Source: Occultella glacieicola (lineage in GTDB: Bacteria > Actinomycetota > Actinomycetes > Actinomycetales > Beutenbergiaceae). From it: DNA of 64,000 nucleotides. Location: assembly GCF_004353825.1 (NCBI RefSeq), contig NZ_SMNA01000007.1, positions 62,001-126,000 of the forward strand, written 5' to 3'. Shown here piece by piece: positions 1 through 8,303 of the stretch. Numbering within the stretch: the first letter of the stretch is position 1; the number at the start of each line of letters is the position of its first letter. The position numbers and the translations under genes are program-made. The notes under the pieces were generated by a model, which saw nothing but the letters and a program-made list of their open reading frames with translations, did no database searches and was not told the DNA's origin.

Positions 1-642
1 CAGCGGGAAGATGACGTACCAGAACGTGCGGAACGGCCCGGCGCCGTCGATCGCGGCGGCCTGGTCGAGCTCGCGGGGGATGCCCCGGATGAACTGGACC
101 ATCAGGAAGATGAAGAACGCGTCGGTGGCCAGGAACTTCGGCAGCACCAGCGGCACGAACGTGTTCACCAGGTCGAACTGGGAGAAGATGATGTACTGCG
201 GGATCACCAGGACGTGCATCGGCAGCATCACCGAGACCAGCACGATCCCGAAGTAGGCGTTCCGGGCCTTGAAGGTGAGCCGGGCGAGGGCGTACGCGGT
301 CAGTGAGCAGGAGAACAGGTTGCCCACGATCGAGCTGATCGTGACCACGAACGAGTTGCCGTAGAACACCCAGAACGGGCGGGTCAGCGAGTTCCAGCCG
401 GCCACGAAGTTCTCCAGCGTGAGCTCCTCCGGGATGAGCGGACCGGTGAGGATCTCGCTCTCCGGGGTGAACGCGCTCGTGACCATCCACACCAACGGGT
501 AGAGCATGAACGCGACGAAGACCAGGAGGCCGGCGTGCCTGGCGACGGAGCGGGCCCGCCGGCGCGGCCGGCGCCGGGGCGGGGCGCCGGCCGCGGGTCC
601 GGTGGTGGGGGCGGTGGGCGCGACGAGGTGTGTGGTCATCAT
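1..642 (-). CDS. Carbohydrate ABC transporter permease, MalG type (3' end cut by window)
   Basis: Inner-membrane permease of a CUT1 sugar importer; the C-terminus lies beyond position 1. Reading leftwards from the ATG at 642, the protein has a basic Arg-rich N-terminus, a first membrane segment (HAGLLVFVAFMLYPLVWMV) and an extracellular stretch. The cytoplasmic EAA loop follows (ELDQAAAIDGAGPFRTFW), the site where the ATPase docks. The ATG overlaps the TGA of the upstream permease by one base, so the two are translationally coupled; a second ATG at 639 is equally possible. It is the last visible gene of the binding protein-permease-permease operon that starts at 2903. No ATPase gene is seen. 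The class assignment is firm; the substrate is unknown. Confidence 0.93.
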   Translation of the reverse strand, partial: MMTTHLVAPTAPTTGPAAGAPPRRRPRRRARSVARHAGLLVFVAFMLYPLVWMVTSAFTPESEILTGPLIPEELTLENFVAGWNSLTRPFWVFYGNSFVVTISSIVGNLFSCSLTAYALARLTFKARNAYFGIVLVSVMLPMHVLVIPQYIIFSQFDLVNTFVPLVLPKFLATDAFFIFLMVQFIRGIPRELDQAAAIDGAGPFRTFWYVIFPL

Positions 643-1553
643 CAGTCTCCGTAGAACACCCAGTACTTGGACAGCAGGAAGTGCAGCGCGGTCATCGCAC
701 CGATGAAGACGAGCAGGACCCAGGCCAGCGCCGACGCGTAGCCCATGTCGAATGCGGTGAAGCCCTGCTGGTAGATGTACAGCGTGTAGAAGAGCGTCGA
801 GTCCACTGGACCACCGGAGCCGCCGCTGACCACGTGCGCCTGCGTGAACGCCTGGAACGCCCCGATCGTCTGCAGGATGAGGTTGAAGAAGATGATCGGG
901 GTCAGCAGCGGCACCGTGATGGAGCCGAACTGGCGTAGCACCGAGGCGCCGTCGACCCGGGCGGACTCGTACAGCTCCTCCGGGATCTGACGCAGGCCGG
1001 CCAGGAAGATCACCATCGGCGAGCCGAACGTCCACACGTTCAGGATCACGAGCGTCCCCAGGGCCGTCTGGGGGTTCTGCAGCCAGCTCGAGCCCTCGAT
1101 GCCGACCAGGGCGAGGGCCTGGTTGATCAGGCCCGCGTGGCCGAACAGTTCCCGCCAGAGCACCGCCACGGCGACGCTCGAACCCAGCAGCGAGGGCAGG
1201 TAGAACGCGCTCCGGTAGAACGTCAGCCCCCGCATGCCGCGGTCCAGGATCAGCGCGAGCAGCAGCGCGAACGCCAGCTGGAGCGGCACCGAGACCAGCA
1301 CGTAGGTGAGGGTGACCCGCACCGACTGCCAGAACCGGTCGTCGGCGAGCATCCGCTCGAAGTTCGCGATCCCGATGAACTCCGGGGTGGACAGGATGTT
1401 GTAGTCGGTGAACGCGAGATAGAGGGAGGCGAGGGTCGGCAGGGCGGTGATGCCGATCAGCCCCACCAGCCAGGGCAGCATGAAGACGTGGGCCGCTCGT
1501 CCCTGTCGGTTCAGGCGGCTCTTGCGCCGGTTCGGCGCGGTTGCGGTGGCCAT
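642..1553 (-). CDS. Carbohydrate ABC transporter permease, MalF type
   Basis: A 303-residue permease that pairs with the MalG-type partner downstream to form the channel of a CUT1 sugar importer. After a basic cytoplasmic N-terminus (NRRKSRLNRQGR) there are about six hydrophobic segments. The EAA loop is visible as EELYESARVDGASVLRQFG about two thirds of the way along. The start is the ATG at 1553, only 24 bases after the binding-protein stop, and the stop overlaps the next permease. Length and topology are normal for the family. The neighbouring GHL6-type glycosidases and GlxR/Hyi-like enzymes suggest a plant- or glycoconjugate-derived oligosaccharide, but this is inference. Confidence 0.95.
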   Translation of the reverse strand: MATATAPNRRKSRLNRQGRAAHVFMLPWLVGLIGITALPTLASLYLAFTDYNILSTPEFIGIANFERMLADDRFWQSVRVTLTYVLVSVPLQLAFALLLALILDRGMRGLTFYRSAFYLPSLLGSSVAVAVLWRELFGHAGLINQALALVGIEGSSWLQNPQTALGTLVILNVWTFGSPMVIFLAGLRQIPEELYESARVDGASVLRQFGSITVPLLTPIIFFNLILQTIGAFQAFTQAHVVSGGSGGPVDSTLFYTLYIYQQGFTAFDMGYASALAWVLLVFIGAMTALHFLLSKYWVFYGD

Positions 1554-1577
1554 GGTCGAGTTCCGGTCCCCGGCCGT

Positions 1578-2903
1578 TCAGGCCGCGCGGTCGATGGCGG
1601 CCTGGAGCTCGTCGATCATGGCCGTCGCGGCGTCGATCGTGGTCGACTGCTCGAGGGCCACCTGCTCGGAGACCCGGGTGAGGATGGTGCGCCACGTGCT
1701 CGACCCGGCCGGCGCCTCGTAGCGCGGATTGCGCTCCAGGGCCCGGTCGTGGGCGACCGCGTCGAGCATCTGCTGCTCGTCCGGCGAGGCGAACTCGGTG
1801 ACCTCCTGCGCCACCCGGGGGTTGACCGGGGCGCCCATGGTCAGACCGGTGATCCGGAGGGTCTCGGTGTTGTTCACGCTGTAGTTCAGGAGGGTTCCGG
1901 CGGCCTCGAGGCTGCCCTCGTCGATCTCTCCGTAGACCGCCAGGCGTGGGGTGTAGAGGTAGGGGTGCCCGGGCGTCGCGTCCGCGGCCACCGGCATGTT
2001 CCGGAGTTTGAACGTGGCCTCGGGAAAGAACTGGGCGTCGTCGATGATGTGGTTGGAGTTCCCGAAGTAGCTCAGCACCCGCTCGCCGATCAGGGCCCAG
2101 TCCGCGCCCACGCCGTCCTGCTCCGAGATGGACGGGGCCGCGCCGTTGACGCGGAGGTTCTCCCAGAAGTCGAGCCAGCTCGCGATGCCGTCCGCGGTGA
2201 ACCCGATCCGGCCGTCCTCGGTCCACAGCAGTTCGCCGCGCTGACGCAGCCAGGCCTCCAGGGTGAGGTCGTGGTCGGGGCCGTAGTTGACGGCCCAGTT
2301 GCCGTTCGGGTTGTTCGCGGCGTAGTCGATCGCGAACTCCGTGAAGCCGTCCCAGGTCCAAGCCTCACCCTCGGGCAGACCGACGCCGTCCGCCTGCGCC
2401 ATCGTCTCGTTGTAGCGCAGCACCGGCACGAAGATCCCGAGGGCCATCGTGTTGTGCACGCCGTCCAGGCGCAGGCCGTCGATGTCCGCCTCGCTGTAGT
2501 CGTCGAGGTCGAGGGTGCTGACGCCCTCCAGGTCGTGGAACAACCCGTTGGCGTAGTACGTCATCACCTGCGCGGACGGCACCCAGAACAGGTCCGGGAC
2601 GTTCTGCGCGGCCATCTGCGTGGTCATCCGCTCCTGGAAGGCGGTGTACTCGGCGAACTCCGTCTCGATCGTGATCTCGGGGTGGTCGTCCATGAAGGCG
2701 TTCAGTGCGTTCGTGTAGTTCTCCTGGCGGACGTTGTTGCCCCACCAGGCGTAACGCAGCGTGGCCGAACCGCCGCCGTCCGTGCCTCCACCTCCGCCGC
2801 CACCACCGCTGCCGCCGCCCACGCCCGAGCAGGCGGCTGTGGTGCCCGCCAGCCCTGCGGCGGCGGCGAACTTCAACAGGTTCCTACGGCTCATCTCACG
2901 CAT
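1578..2903 (-). CDS. Sugar ABC transporter substrate-binding lipoprotein
   Basis: Extracellular lipid-anchored receptor (family 1 solute-binding protein, 441 residues) that delivers sugar to the two downstream permeases. The N-terminus has an RR-containing signal (MSRRNLLKFAAAAGLAG), so Tat export is possible. A lipobox (AGTTAAC) follows, then a Gly/Ser-rich linker that keeps the mature domain clear of the membrane. The start at 2903 is supported by GAGGGAGA about nine bases upstream; an in-frame ATG three codons later is an alternative. A good promoter lies at 2963-2991 with a GntR-type operator-like site just upstream, so this trio can be transcribed apart from the glycosidase genes. Ligand unknown. 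Confidence 0.94.
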   Translation of the reverse strand: MREMSRRNLLKFAAAAGLAGTTAACSGVGGGSGGGGGGGGTDGGGSATLRYAWWGNNVRQENYTNALNAFMDDHPEITIETEFAEYTAFQERMTTQMAAQNVPDLFWVPSAQVMTYYANGLFHDLEGVSTLDLDDYSEADIDGLRLDGVHNTMALGIFVPVLRYNETMAQADGVGLPEGEAWTWDGFTEFAIDYAANNPNGNWAVNYGPDHDLTLEAWLRQRGELLWTEDGRIGFTADGIASWLDFWENLRVNGAAPSISEQDGVGADWALIGERVLSYFGNSNHIIDDAQFFPEATFKLRNMPVAADATPGHPYLYTPRLAVYGEIDEGSLEAAGTLLNYSVNNTETLRITGLTMGAPVNPRVAQEVTEFASPDEQQMLDAVAHDRALERNPRYEAPAGSSTWRTILTRVSEQVALEQSTTIDAATAMIDELQAAIDRAA

Positions 2904-2962
2904 CGCTGCGTCTCCCTCGTCGTTGAAGGCGGCCCCGTCGTCGGGGTCGTCCGGTTGATCTG

Positions 2963-2991
2963 ATGCTAGTTTCGGAGCACTTGCCAGTCAA
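2963..2991 (-). promoter_or_regulatory. Promoter of the sugar importer operon
   Basis: On the minus strand TTGACT (2991-2986) is separated by exactly 17 bases from TAGCAT (2968-2963), a near-consensus sigma-70-type promoter directed at the binding protein gene starting at 2903. An operator-like palindrome (3006-3016) lies 14 bases upstream of the -35. Confidence 0.65.
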
Positions 2992-3005
2992 TGCACCAAG
3001 ACAAC

Positions 3006-3016
3006 TCGTATGACAA
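3006..3016. promoter_or_regulatory. GntR/FCD-type operator-like site, importer promoter
   Basis: TCGTATGACAA matches the TNGTNNNACNA pattern known for FadR/FCD-class GntR repressors. Similar sites occur before the divergent GHL6/Hyi genes (8247-8257) and before the GntR gene (9175-9185). Regulation by that GntR protein is inferred. Confidence 0.5.
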
Positions 3017-3031
3017 TTACTCGAACGACAA

Positions 3032-5113
3032 CTACGACCGGTCGATCAGGAGCACCTCGAACCTCCCGACCTCCGGCGTGGTGATCCGGATCCCACCCTC
3101 GGCAGGCTGCACCGGCAGCTCCAGGTCGGCCACCAGTGCGCGGGCCCGCGGCAGCGGTCCCGACCAGGGCAGCGTCAGCTCGACCGGTGCGACCGGAATC
3201 GGGTCGAGGAAGCGCTGGACCGCGTCGCCGCTGCGGTTGAGCAGGTGCACAACGGTGCCGGCGGCCGAGCGGCCGCGGATCACCTGGAGCTGCTCCGGGA
3301 GACCGGCGCCGACCGGGCGGGCGCCCAGGGCGCGGATCCTGTCGGCGACCTCGTCGCGGACGGCGCGAAGGCCCTGCTCCCGGTAGACCCGCCCGACGGT
3401 CCAGGGCAGGTGGGCCACCGTGCCGCCGCCGACCGTGCGTTCGGCGTAACCGGGGTGGTCGGCCTCGGAGTGGCCGTAGCACTTCTCCGGTGGGCCGTAC
3501 GGGGCCCGGCCGAGCGTCGGCAGCGCGACCGACGCGTCCGGGTGCGCCTCGATGACGTGCAACGCCCCGATCACGGGCGCGGGCCGACCCCAGGGGTGCC
3601 CCGACGGCGTGGCGCCGTCGAGGCGCACGTAGGCGGCGCGGGTCGCCTCCACGGAGGTCAGGCTCGCGAGGTGGCGCCGCACCGGGGAGGCGGCCAGTTG
3701 CCCGGCGCCCGCGGCCAGCGCCGACGAGCCGGTCGCGAGCACGGATCCGCCGGCGGCGACGAACGCGTCCAGTGCGGCCACGGACTCCGCGGCGAGTTCG
3801 CCCAGGTCCGCCAGGACCACCACGCGATACCCGCCCAGCGAGCCCACGCCGTCGGCCCCGGAACCGAGGTCGGCGAGCCTGGTGCTGCTGACCACGTCGA
3901 ACGGCAGGTGGGACTCGGTCAGCGTGAGATAGAGGCCCTCGAACTCCGAGCGGACTCCCTCGGCGAGGGCCGGCCCGACCCGGTCACCCCGGACCAGGAG
4001 CACGTCGGCGTCCGGTCGCAGCCGGGCGTAGACGTCCGCATGGTCGCGGTGGAACCGGGTGATCTCGCCGGCGACCGCGATGTTCGCGTACGGGCTGTCG
4101 CTCGGGCGGCCCATCACGTAGGTGGACGGCACGGCGCCGTGGGCGATCGCCTGGAGGAGGAACTGGGCGAAGTGGTTCGGCTCCTCGCCGGCGAGCCGGT
4201 AGGGCATGTCCACGAAGCCGACCGAGTTCACGAGCACCGGAACCTGTGGCCGGTAGGCCTTCGCGGCTGACACGTGCTCAGCGGTGAGGTGGTGCCAGAG
4301 CGGGCGGCCGACGCCGTTGTTCGCCTCGTGGAAGACGATGTCGGCGCGGTCGCCGAGGATCAGCGCCGCGGTCGGGGCCAGGGAACGGATGTGGGCCCGG
4401 AGCCGGGCGGTGAGATCGTCCAGGGTGAGGCGGGCGTAGTCCTGCCAGGTCCGATAGCCGGGGGAGGCGGAGTCCTGTGGCAGCGGTGTCCCAGGCGCGA
4501 ACCCCTCGAACCCCTTGTGACAGGCCAGGCAGTGGCACACGCCCCAGTAGGTGCGGGAGTAGTCCAGTTCGTTGAAGGACATCCAGTTCAGGAAGAACCC
4601 GGCGATGTCGTAGCGGGTGAGCACCTCCGTGATCACCTCGAACACCCGCTCCTGGTAGTACGCGCCGCTCGGGCAGACGCTGACCAGGCCGTTGTAGACC
4701 TGGTTCTCGCCCTGAGCGTTGACGAACAACCACTCCGGGTGCTCCTCGGCGCGGCGCCGGTCCACCTTGGAGAAGTCCATCCGGCCGAGCACCCGGATGC
4801 CGCGCACGCCGGCCGCGGCCACGGCGTCGCCGACCAGATCCCCGGACACCCGCCCGGCCAGAGCCGGGTTCGCGGTCTGGCTCGGCAGCGCCGTCGGGTA
4901 GTTCGAGATGATCCCGCCCACGGACAGCAGCCAGACGTTCGTGCCGAACTCCTCCAGGAAGTCCAGCACCTCGGCCACGTCCAGATCGGCGTCGATCTCG
5001 CGCAGGTTCGTCTGGAACGTGCGGAACGGCGCGCGCCACCACTCGGTCCCCGGCGTCGTGTCCGTCTGTGTGGGCTGGGTGGCCAGGGCCGCTCGGCCGT
5101 TCGGGGCGGTCAC
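3032..5113 (-). CDS. GHL6-like putative glycoside hydrolase with beta-galactosidase trimerisation-like domain (paralogue A)
   Basis: A 693-residue protein without a signal peptide, so probably cytoplasmic. The N-terminal half looks like a TIM barrel of the hypothetical glycosyl hydrolase 6 / alpha-amylase-like type, with an FFLNWMSFNE strand end near residues 174-183. A CHCLAC cluster follows at 193-198, resembling the CxCxxC found in GH42-like and GHL6 proteins. The middle (about 390-520) resembles the class I amidotransferase-like trimerisation domain of GH42 enzymes, and the C-terminus is beta-rich. The GTG start overlaps the GlxR-like stop (GTGA). It is paralogous to 6021-8213. No member I know of has a firm activity, so substrate and even hydrolase function are open. 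Confidence 0.75.
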   Translation of the reverse strand: MTAPNGRAALATQPTQTDTTPGTEWWRAPFRTFQTNLREIDADLDVAEVLDFLEEFGTNVWLLSVGGIISNYPTALPSQTANPALAGRVSGDLVGDAVAAAGVRGIRVLGRMDFSKVDRRRAEEHPEWLFVNAQGENQVYNGLVSVCPSGAYYQERVFEVITEVLTRYDIAGFFLNWMSFNELDYSRTYWGVCHCLACHKGFEGFAPGTPLPQDSASPGYRTWQDYARLTLDDLTARLRAHIRSLAPTAALILGDRADIVFHEANNGVGRPLWHHLTAEHVSAAKAYRPQVPVLVNSVGFVDMPYRLAGEEPNHFAQFLLQAIAHGAVPSTYVMGRPSDSPYANIAVAGEITRFHRDHADVYARLRPDADVLLVRGDRVGPALAEGVRSEFEGLYLTLTESHLPFDVVSSTRLADLGSGADGVGSLGGYRVVVLADLGELAAESVAALDAFVAAGGSVLATGSSALAAGAGQLAASPVRRHLASLTSVEATRAAYVRLDGATPSGHPWGRPAPVIGALHVIEAHPDASVALPTLGRAPYGPPEKCYGHSEADHPGYAERTVGGGTVAHLPWTVGRVYREQGLRAVRDEVADRIRALGARPVGAGLPEQLQVIRGRSAAGTVVHLLNRSGDAVQRFLDPIPVAPVELTLPWSGPLPRARALVADLELPVQPAEGGIRITTPEVGRFEVLLIDRS

Positions 5114-5988
5114 GTCGTGCTCCGTCCGGCCGCACTGCCGAGCACCCGGTGCAGCGCGGAGTGGTCGGACTCGCCGAGCCCCTGGGCGATCGCGGCGTTC
5201 ATGAACTCGTGCGCGGAAGCGGTGTGCGGCAACGGCAGATCCATCGCTCGCGCGGCGCCGAGGGCGAGGCCGAGGTCCTTGCGGTGCAGCCGGATCCGGA
5301 AACCGGGCTCGTGGTGGTGGTCGATCATCCGCTGGCCGTGCACCTCGAGGATGCGCGAGGAGGCGAAGCCGCCCATCAGGGCCTCCCGTACCACGGCCGG
5401 GTCGACGCCCGCTGCCTCCGCGAACGTCAGGCCCTCGGCGACGGCCTGGATGGTCAGGGCGACGATGATCTGGTTGGCGACCTTCGCGGTCTGGCCGGCG
5501 CCGACGTCACCGACGTGGGTGATGGTGGCGCCGAGCACCTCCAGCAGCGGGGTGGCCCGCTCGAACGCGGACGCGGGCCCGCCGGCCAGGATGGTCAGCG
5601 TCCCGGCGCGGGCACCGACCTCGCCGCCGGAGACCGGGGCGTCGAGGTACTGCCCGCCGGCCCCGGTGATCCGCTCCGCGAAGGATCGGGTCGCGACCGG
5701 CGAGATCGAGCTCATGTCGATGACGAGGGCGCCGGGGCGCAGCGCCGCGGCGACGCCGTCCGTCCCGAACAGGACCTCCTCGACGTCCGGGGTGTCCGGG
5801 AGCATGAGGATGACGGCGTCGGCCTGGCCGGCCGCGTCCGCGGCCGAGCTCGCGCGGCGCCCGCCGGCGCCGACGAGGTGCTCGGTGGACTCCTTCACGC
5901 GGTGGAGGTGGACGGTGTGGCCGGCCGCGATGAGGTTGGCCGCCATCGGGGCGCCCATGACGCCGAGTCCGATGAATCCGATCTGCAC
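5110..5988 (-). CDS. glxR: 2-hydroxy-3-oxopropionate (tartronate semialdehyde) reductase
   Basis: Cytoplasmic beta-hydroxyacid dehydrogenase of 292 residues that would reduce tartronate semialdehyde to D-glycerate with NAD(P)H. A Rossmann motif opens the protein (GFIGLGVMGAPM). The family signatures DMSSIS, the substrate loop DAPVSGGEVGA, the catalytic-Lys region GQTAKVANQ and the GFASSRILEVHG segment typical of GlxR/GarR are all present. The GTG start at 5988 has AGGAGA just upstream; the more upstream reading frame lacks family similarity. It lies 32 bases behind a GHL6-like gene and overlaps the next by four. A hydroxypyruvate isomerase-like gene is divergent at 8304, the same pair as in the E. 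coli glyoxylate cluster, but no glyoxylate carboligase is present here. Confidence 0.88.
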   Translation of the reverse strand: MQIGFIGLGVMGAPMAANLIAAGHTVHLHRVKESTEHLVGAGGRRASSAADAAGQADAVILMLPDTPDVEEVLFGTDGVAAALRPGALVIDMSSISPVATRSFAERITGAGGQYLDAPVSGGEVGARAGTLTILAGGPASAFERATPLLEVLGATITHVGDVGAGQTAKVANQIIVALTIQAVAEGLTFAEAAGVDPAVVREALMGGFASSRILEVHGQRMIDHHHEPGFRIRLHRKDLGLALGAARAMDLPLPHTASAHEFMNAAIAQGLGESDHSALHRVLGSAAGRSTT

Positions 5989-6020
5989 TGTGGGTCTCCT
6001 TCGGGTGAGGGTTCGGTCGG

Positions 6021-8213
6021 TCAGGGCTGCTGCGGCCCGGGCCGGGCGTAGGTCCAGGTCAGGTGCGCGACCTCGAGGACGTCGACGGCGGGCACGCTCA
6101 CGTGCACCCTGCCGTCGGCGACGTGGGCAGGTGCCCAGGTGTCGGCGAGCACCAGCCGGGCCGTGGCGCCGGTGGCGCCGTCCGGTAGCGCCACCGAGAT
6201 CTCCTGCGGCGGCAGCGGGATGGTCTCGCGGTTCTGTCCGCGCATGGCCATCGGGTTGTTCAGGTTCACGAGGGCCACGGCCATCGACGTCGCGTCCGTG
6301 CGGACGGCCACGTCCACGAATCCCTGGCCCTCGATGCGCACCCGGGGTTCGCCGCCGAGCGCCCAGGCGACGGCATTGCGGATGAGCCGGGCGTGGTCGT
6401 GCTGCATCGCGGCCCAGAGGATCTCGCCCACGTTGAACGCCAGGTACACGCTGCGCCCACCGCCGGGCTGCTCGCGGCAGACCACCGCCGCGGAGCCCTC
6501 CCCGCCACGGGGATAGACCTCCTCCATCGGCAGGTCCGGGTAGTCCGGCACGAACCGGAACGGGACCGTGGTGACGTCCGCACCGGCGGTGCCGGCCGCC
6601 GTCGGGATCTCGATCGGTTCGACCCCGACCAGGCGGGTGCCGCCGACCACCCGGGTGGCCCCGTCGAAGCCGGCGGCGAGGGGGTGCTGCGGGTCGAGCG
6701 CGATGTAGTTGTTCTTGACCGGCCCACGCGGTGCCTGCGTGAGGCGGACGCCGAGCACGTCGCCGAGGGCGAGCTCGGTGCCGTCGCCGTCGGTCACGAG
6801 GGAGGACTCGTGGGCGGCCACCAGGCTGCCCCCGCCGGCCACCCACTCGCGGATCACGGCGCAGTGCGCGTCGGACAGGGCCCGGCAGTTCGGCAGGATC
6901 AGGACCCGGTACGGGGCGAGTCGTTCGAGCGTGAGCTCGGTGTCCGCGAGGTAGTCGAACGGCACCCGGGCCTCGACGAGGGCCTGGTAGAAGCCGTCCT
7001 CGTCGACGCTGCCGGCGGTGTAGCCGGCCCACGGGTTCGTCGGGTCGAGTCGGACGTTGTCGAGGATCGCGACCTCGCTCGTGATCGCCATCCCCTCGAA
7101 GACGCCCGCGACGCGCTCATGCAGACCGAACGCGTCCACGATCGGTGCCACCCAGCGGGTGTCGAACACGTTCGCGTTGAACTTCGTGTACCAGGGCAGG
7201 GCGCCGTGCACGAACCCGTCGGCCATCCAGGTCACGATCTCGTGCGGGTCTGCCACCGAGTCCTTCCACCGGTACTCGCCGTGCTCGGGGCCGACCGACG
7301 TGATCAGCGCGACCGGACGGTCCGGGAACATGCCCCGGCTGCGCTTGCCGATCCGCCCCGACCACCACAGTGCCTCGTTCTCGGAGCGGCCCTGCTTGTC
7401 GATGAAGAACATCGGGTACCGGTCGTCGACGAGGTCACGGACCAGGTCCCGGGTCAGCATCGCGCCGCGGTTGGGGATGAACCGGGCGTGCGGTCGGACC
7501 TCGCGCACCGCGTCGTCCCAGAGGACCACGAGCTCGGACAGCTGCCGGCTGCGCCAGGCGGTGTAGGCGCGCCAGGCCGGGTCGGTGCGGTCCTGCGTAC
7601 GCGGCAGGTGCAGGCCGGTGTCGTCGAAGAACCGGCGCTCGGCCGCCTCGGAGTACGAGATAGCCGACGGTCCCTCCCACCGGTTCGCGAACACGGCGTC
7701 CACGTCGTAGTCGCGCACGATCTCACGGGCGACGTCGGTGATGAACTCCCGGTGGTAGGTGCTGAACGGGTCGGTCAGCCAGATGTCCGGGAACGCCCAG
7801 TGCGGGATCGGGTTGCCGTCGGCGTCGCGGGCGAGCCACTCGGGGTGGGCCTGCGCGGCATCGGCGTGGATCGCGTGCGGGTCCACCCGGGCCATCACGT
7901 GCATGTCCAGTTCCCGGGCTCCGGCGACCAGATCCCCGAACGGGTCGGTGTTCCCGAGGTGCCTGCTGCGGTAGTGGAACGGGATCCGGGTCGGGTAGAA
8001 CGCCATGTACCCGCCGGCGCTGAGGCAGAGCGCGTTCGAGCGGGACTGGCGCATCACCGAGATCCAGAACTCCGGGTCGAAGTGCAGCGGATCGTCCTCG
8101 ACGAAGGTCAGCTGGGTCCACCGGGTGGCGGTCCGGAACCAGTCCAGCGATCGCGCGGTGGTGGGGCCCTGCGGGATGGGGTCGAGCCCGGGCTCGTGAT
8201 CCGTCGTCAGCAT
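6021..8213 (-). CDS. GHL6-like putative glycoside hydrolase (paralogue B)
   Basis: A 730-residue cytoplasmic protein related to 3032-5113. A TIM-barrel-like domain (about 30-390) contains ARVDPHAIHADAA, ANRWEGPSA and FIDKQGRSENEA stretches. An amidotransferase-like fold follows (YRVLILPNCRALSD, WVAGGGSLVAAHESS, LGDVLGVRL), then a beta-sandwich tail. It lacks the CxCxxC cluster of paralogue A, so the two have probably diverged in substrate. The ATG at 8213 has GAGAGG before it; reading further upstream runs antisense through the isomerase gene and was rejected. It is first in a GHL6-B, GlxR, GHL6-A transcription unit with an operator-like palindrome at its promoter. The exact reaction is unknown. 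Confidence 0.75.
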   Translation of the reverse strand: MLTTDHEPGLDPIPQGPTTARSLDWFRTATRWTQLTFVEDDPLHFDPEFWISVMRQSRSNALCLSAGGYMAFYPTRIPFHYRSRHLGNTDPFGDLVAGARELDMHVMARVDPHAIHADAAQAHPEWLARDADGNPIPHWAFPDIWLTDPFSTYHREFITDVAREIVRDYDVDAVFANRWEGPSAISYSEAAERRFFDDTGLHLPRTQDRTDPAWRAYTAWRSRQLSELVVLWDDAVREVRPHARFIPNRGAMLTRDLVRDLVDDRYPMFFIDKQGRSENEALWWSGRIGKRSRGMFPDRPVALITSVGPEHGEYRWKDSVADPHEIVTWMADGFVHGALPWYTKFNANVFDTRWVAPIVDAFGLHERVAGVFEGMAITSEVAILDNVRLDPTNPWAGYTAGSVDEDGFYQALVEARVPFDYLADTELTLERLAPYRVLILPNCRALSDAHCAVIREWVAGGGSLVAAHESSLVTDGDGTELALGDVLGVRLTQAPRGPVKNNYIALDPQHPLAAGFDGATRVVGGTRLVGVEPIEIPTAAGTAGADVTTVPFRFVPDYPDLPMEEVYPRGGEGSAAVVCREQPGGGRSVYLAFNVGEILWAAMQHDHARLIRNAVAWALGGEPRVRIEGQGFVDVAVRTDATSMAVALVNLNNPMAMRGQNRETIPLPPQEISVALPDGATGATARLVLADTWAPAHVADGRVHVSVPAVDVLEVAHLTWTYARPGPQQP

Positions 8214-8246
8214 CGTTGCGACCTCTCGTTCGGCGTGCTCGTAGTA

Positions 8247-8257
8247 TTGTCTGACAA
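8247..8257. promoter_or_regulatory. GntR/FCD-type operator-like palindrome, divergent promoter region
   Basis: TTGTCTGACAA is a perfect 5+1+5 palindrome fitting TNGTNNNACNA. It sits in the 90-base divergent region between the GHL6-B and Hyi-like genes, so one bound repressor could act on both. Its right half (GTCAGACAAT on the minus strand) recurs exactly at 9177-9186 before the GntR gene. Confidence 0.55.
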
Positions 8258-8264
8258 GATAGCA

Positions 8265-8279
8265 AGTACAACATGTACT
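8265..8279. promoter_or_regulatory. Second inverted repeat in the divergent region
   Basis: AGTACA, a three-base spacer (ACA), then TGTACT form a perfect inverted repeat 7 bases from the GntR-like palindrome and 24 bases before the GTG of the Hyi-like gene. It could be a second regulator site or part of overlapping promoters; nothing in the window identifies the binding protein. Confidence 0.35.
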
Positions 8280-8303
8280 GCCTAGAGTCTTGGAGTGTGA
8301 GAC

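Noticed and set aside
1137-2963. 608-codon plus-strand open frame
   Set aside because: Antisense to the permease and binding protein genes; low-complexity Arg/Val/Gly composition typical of high-GC shadow frames, with no domain or start signal.
4274-6385. 703-codon plus-strand open frame
   Set aside because: Antisense to GlxR-like and GHL6-like genes, no recognisable family, repetitive Arg/Pro/Ala content.
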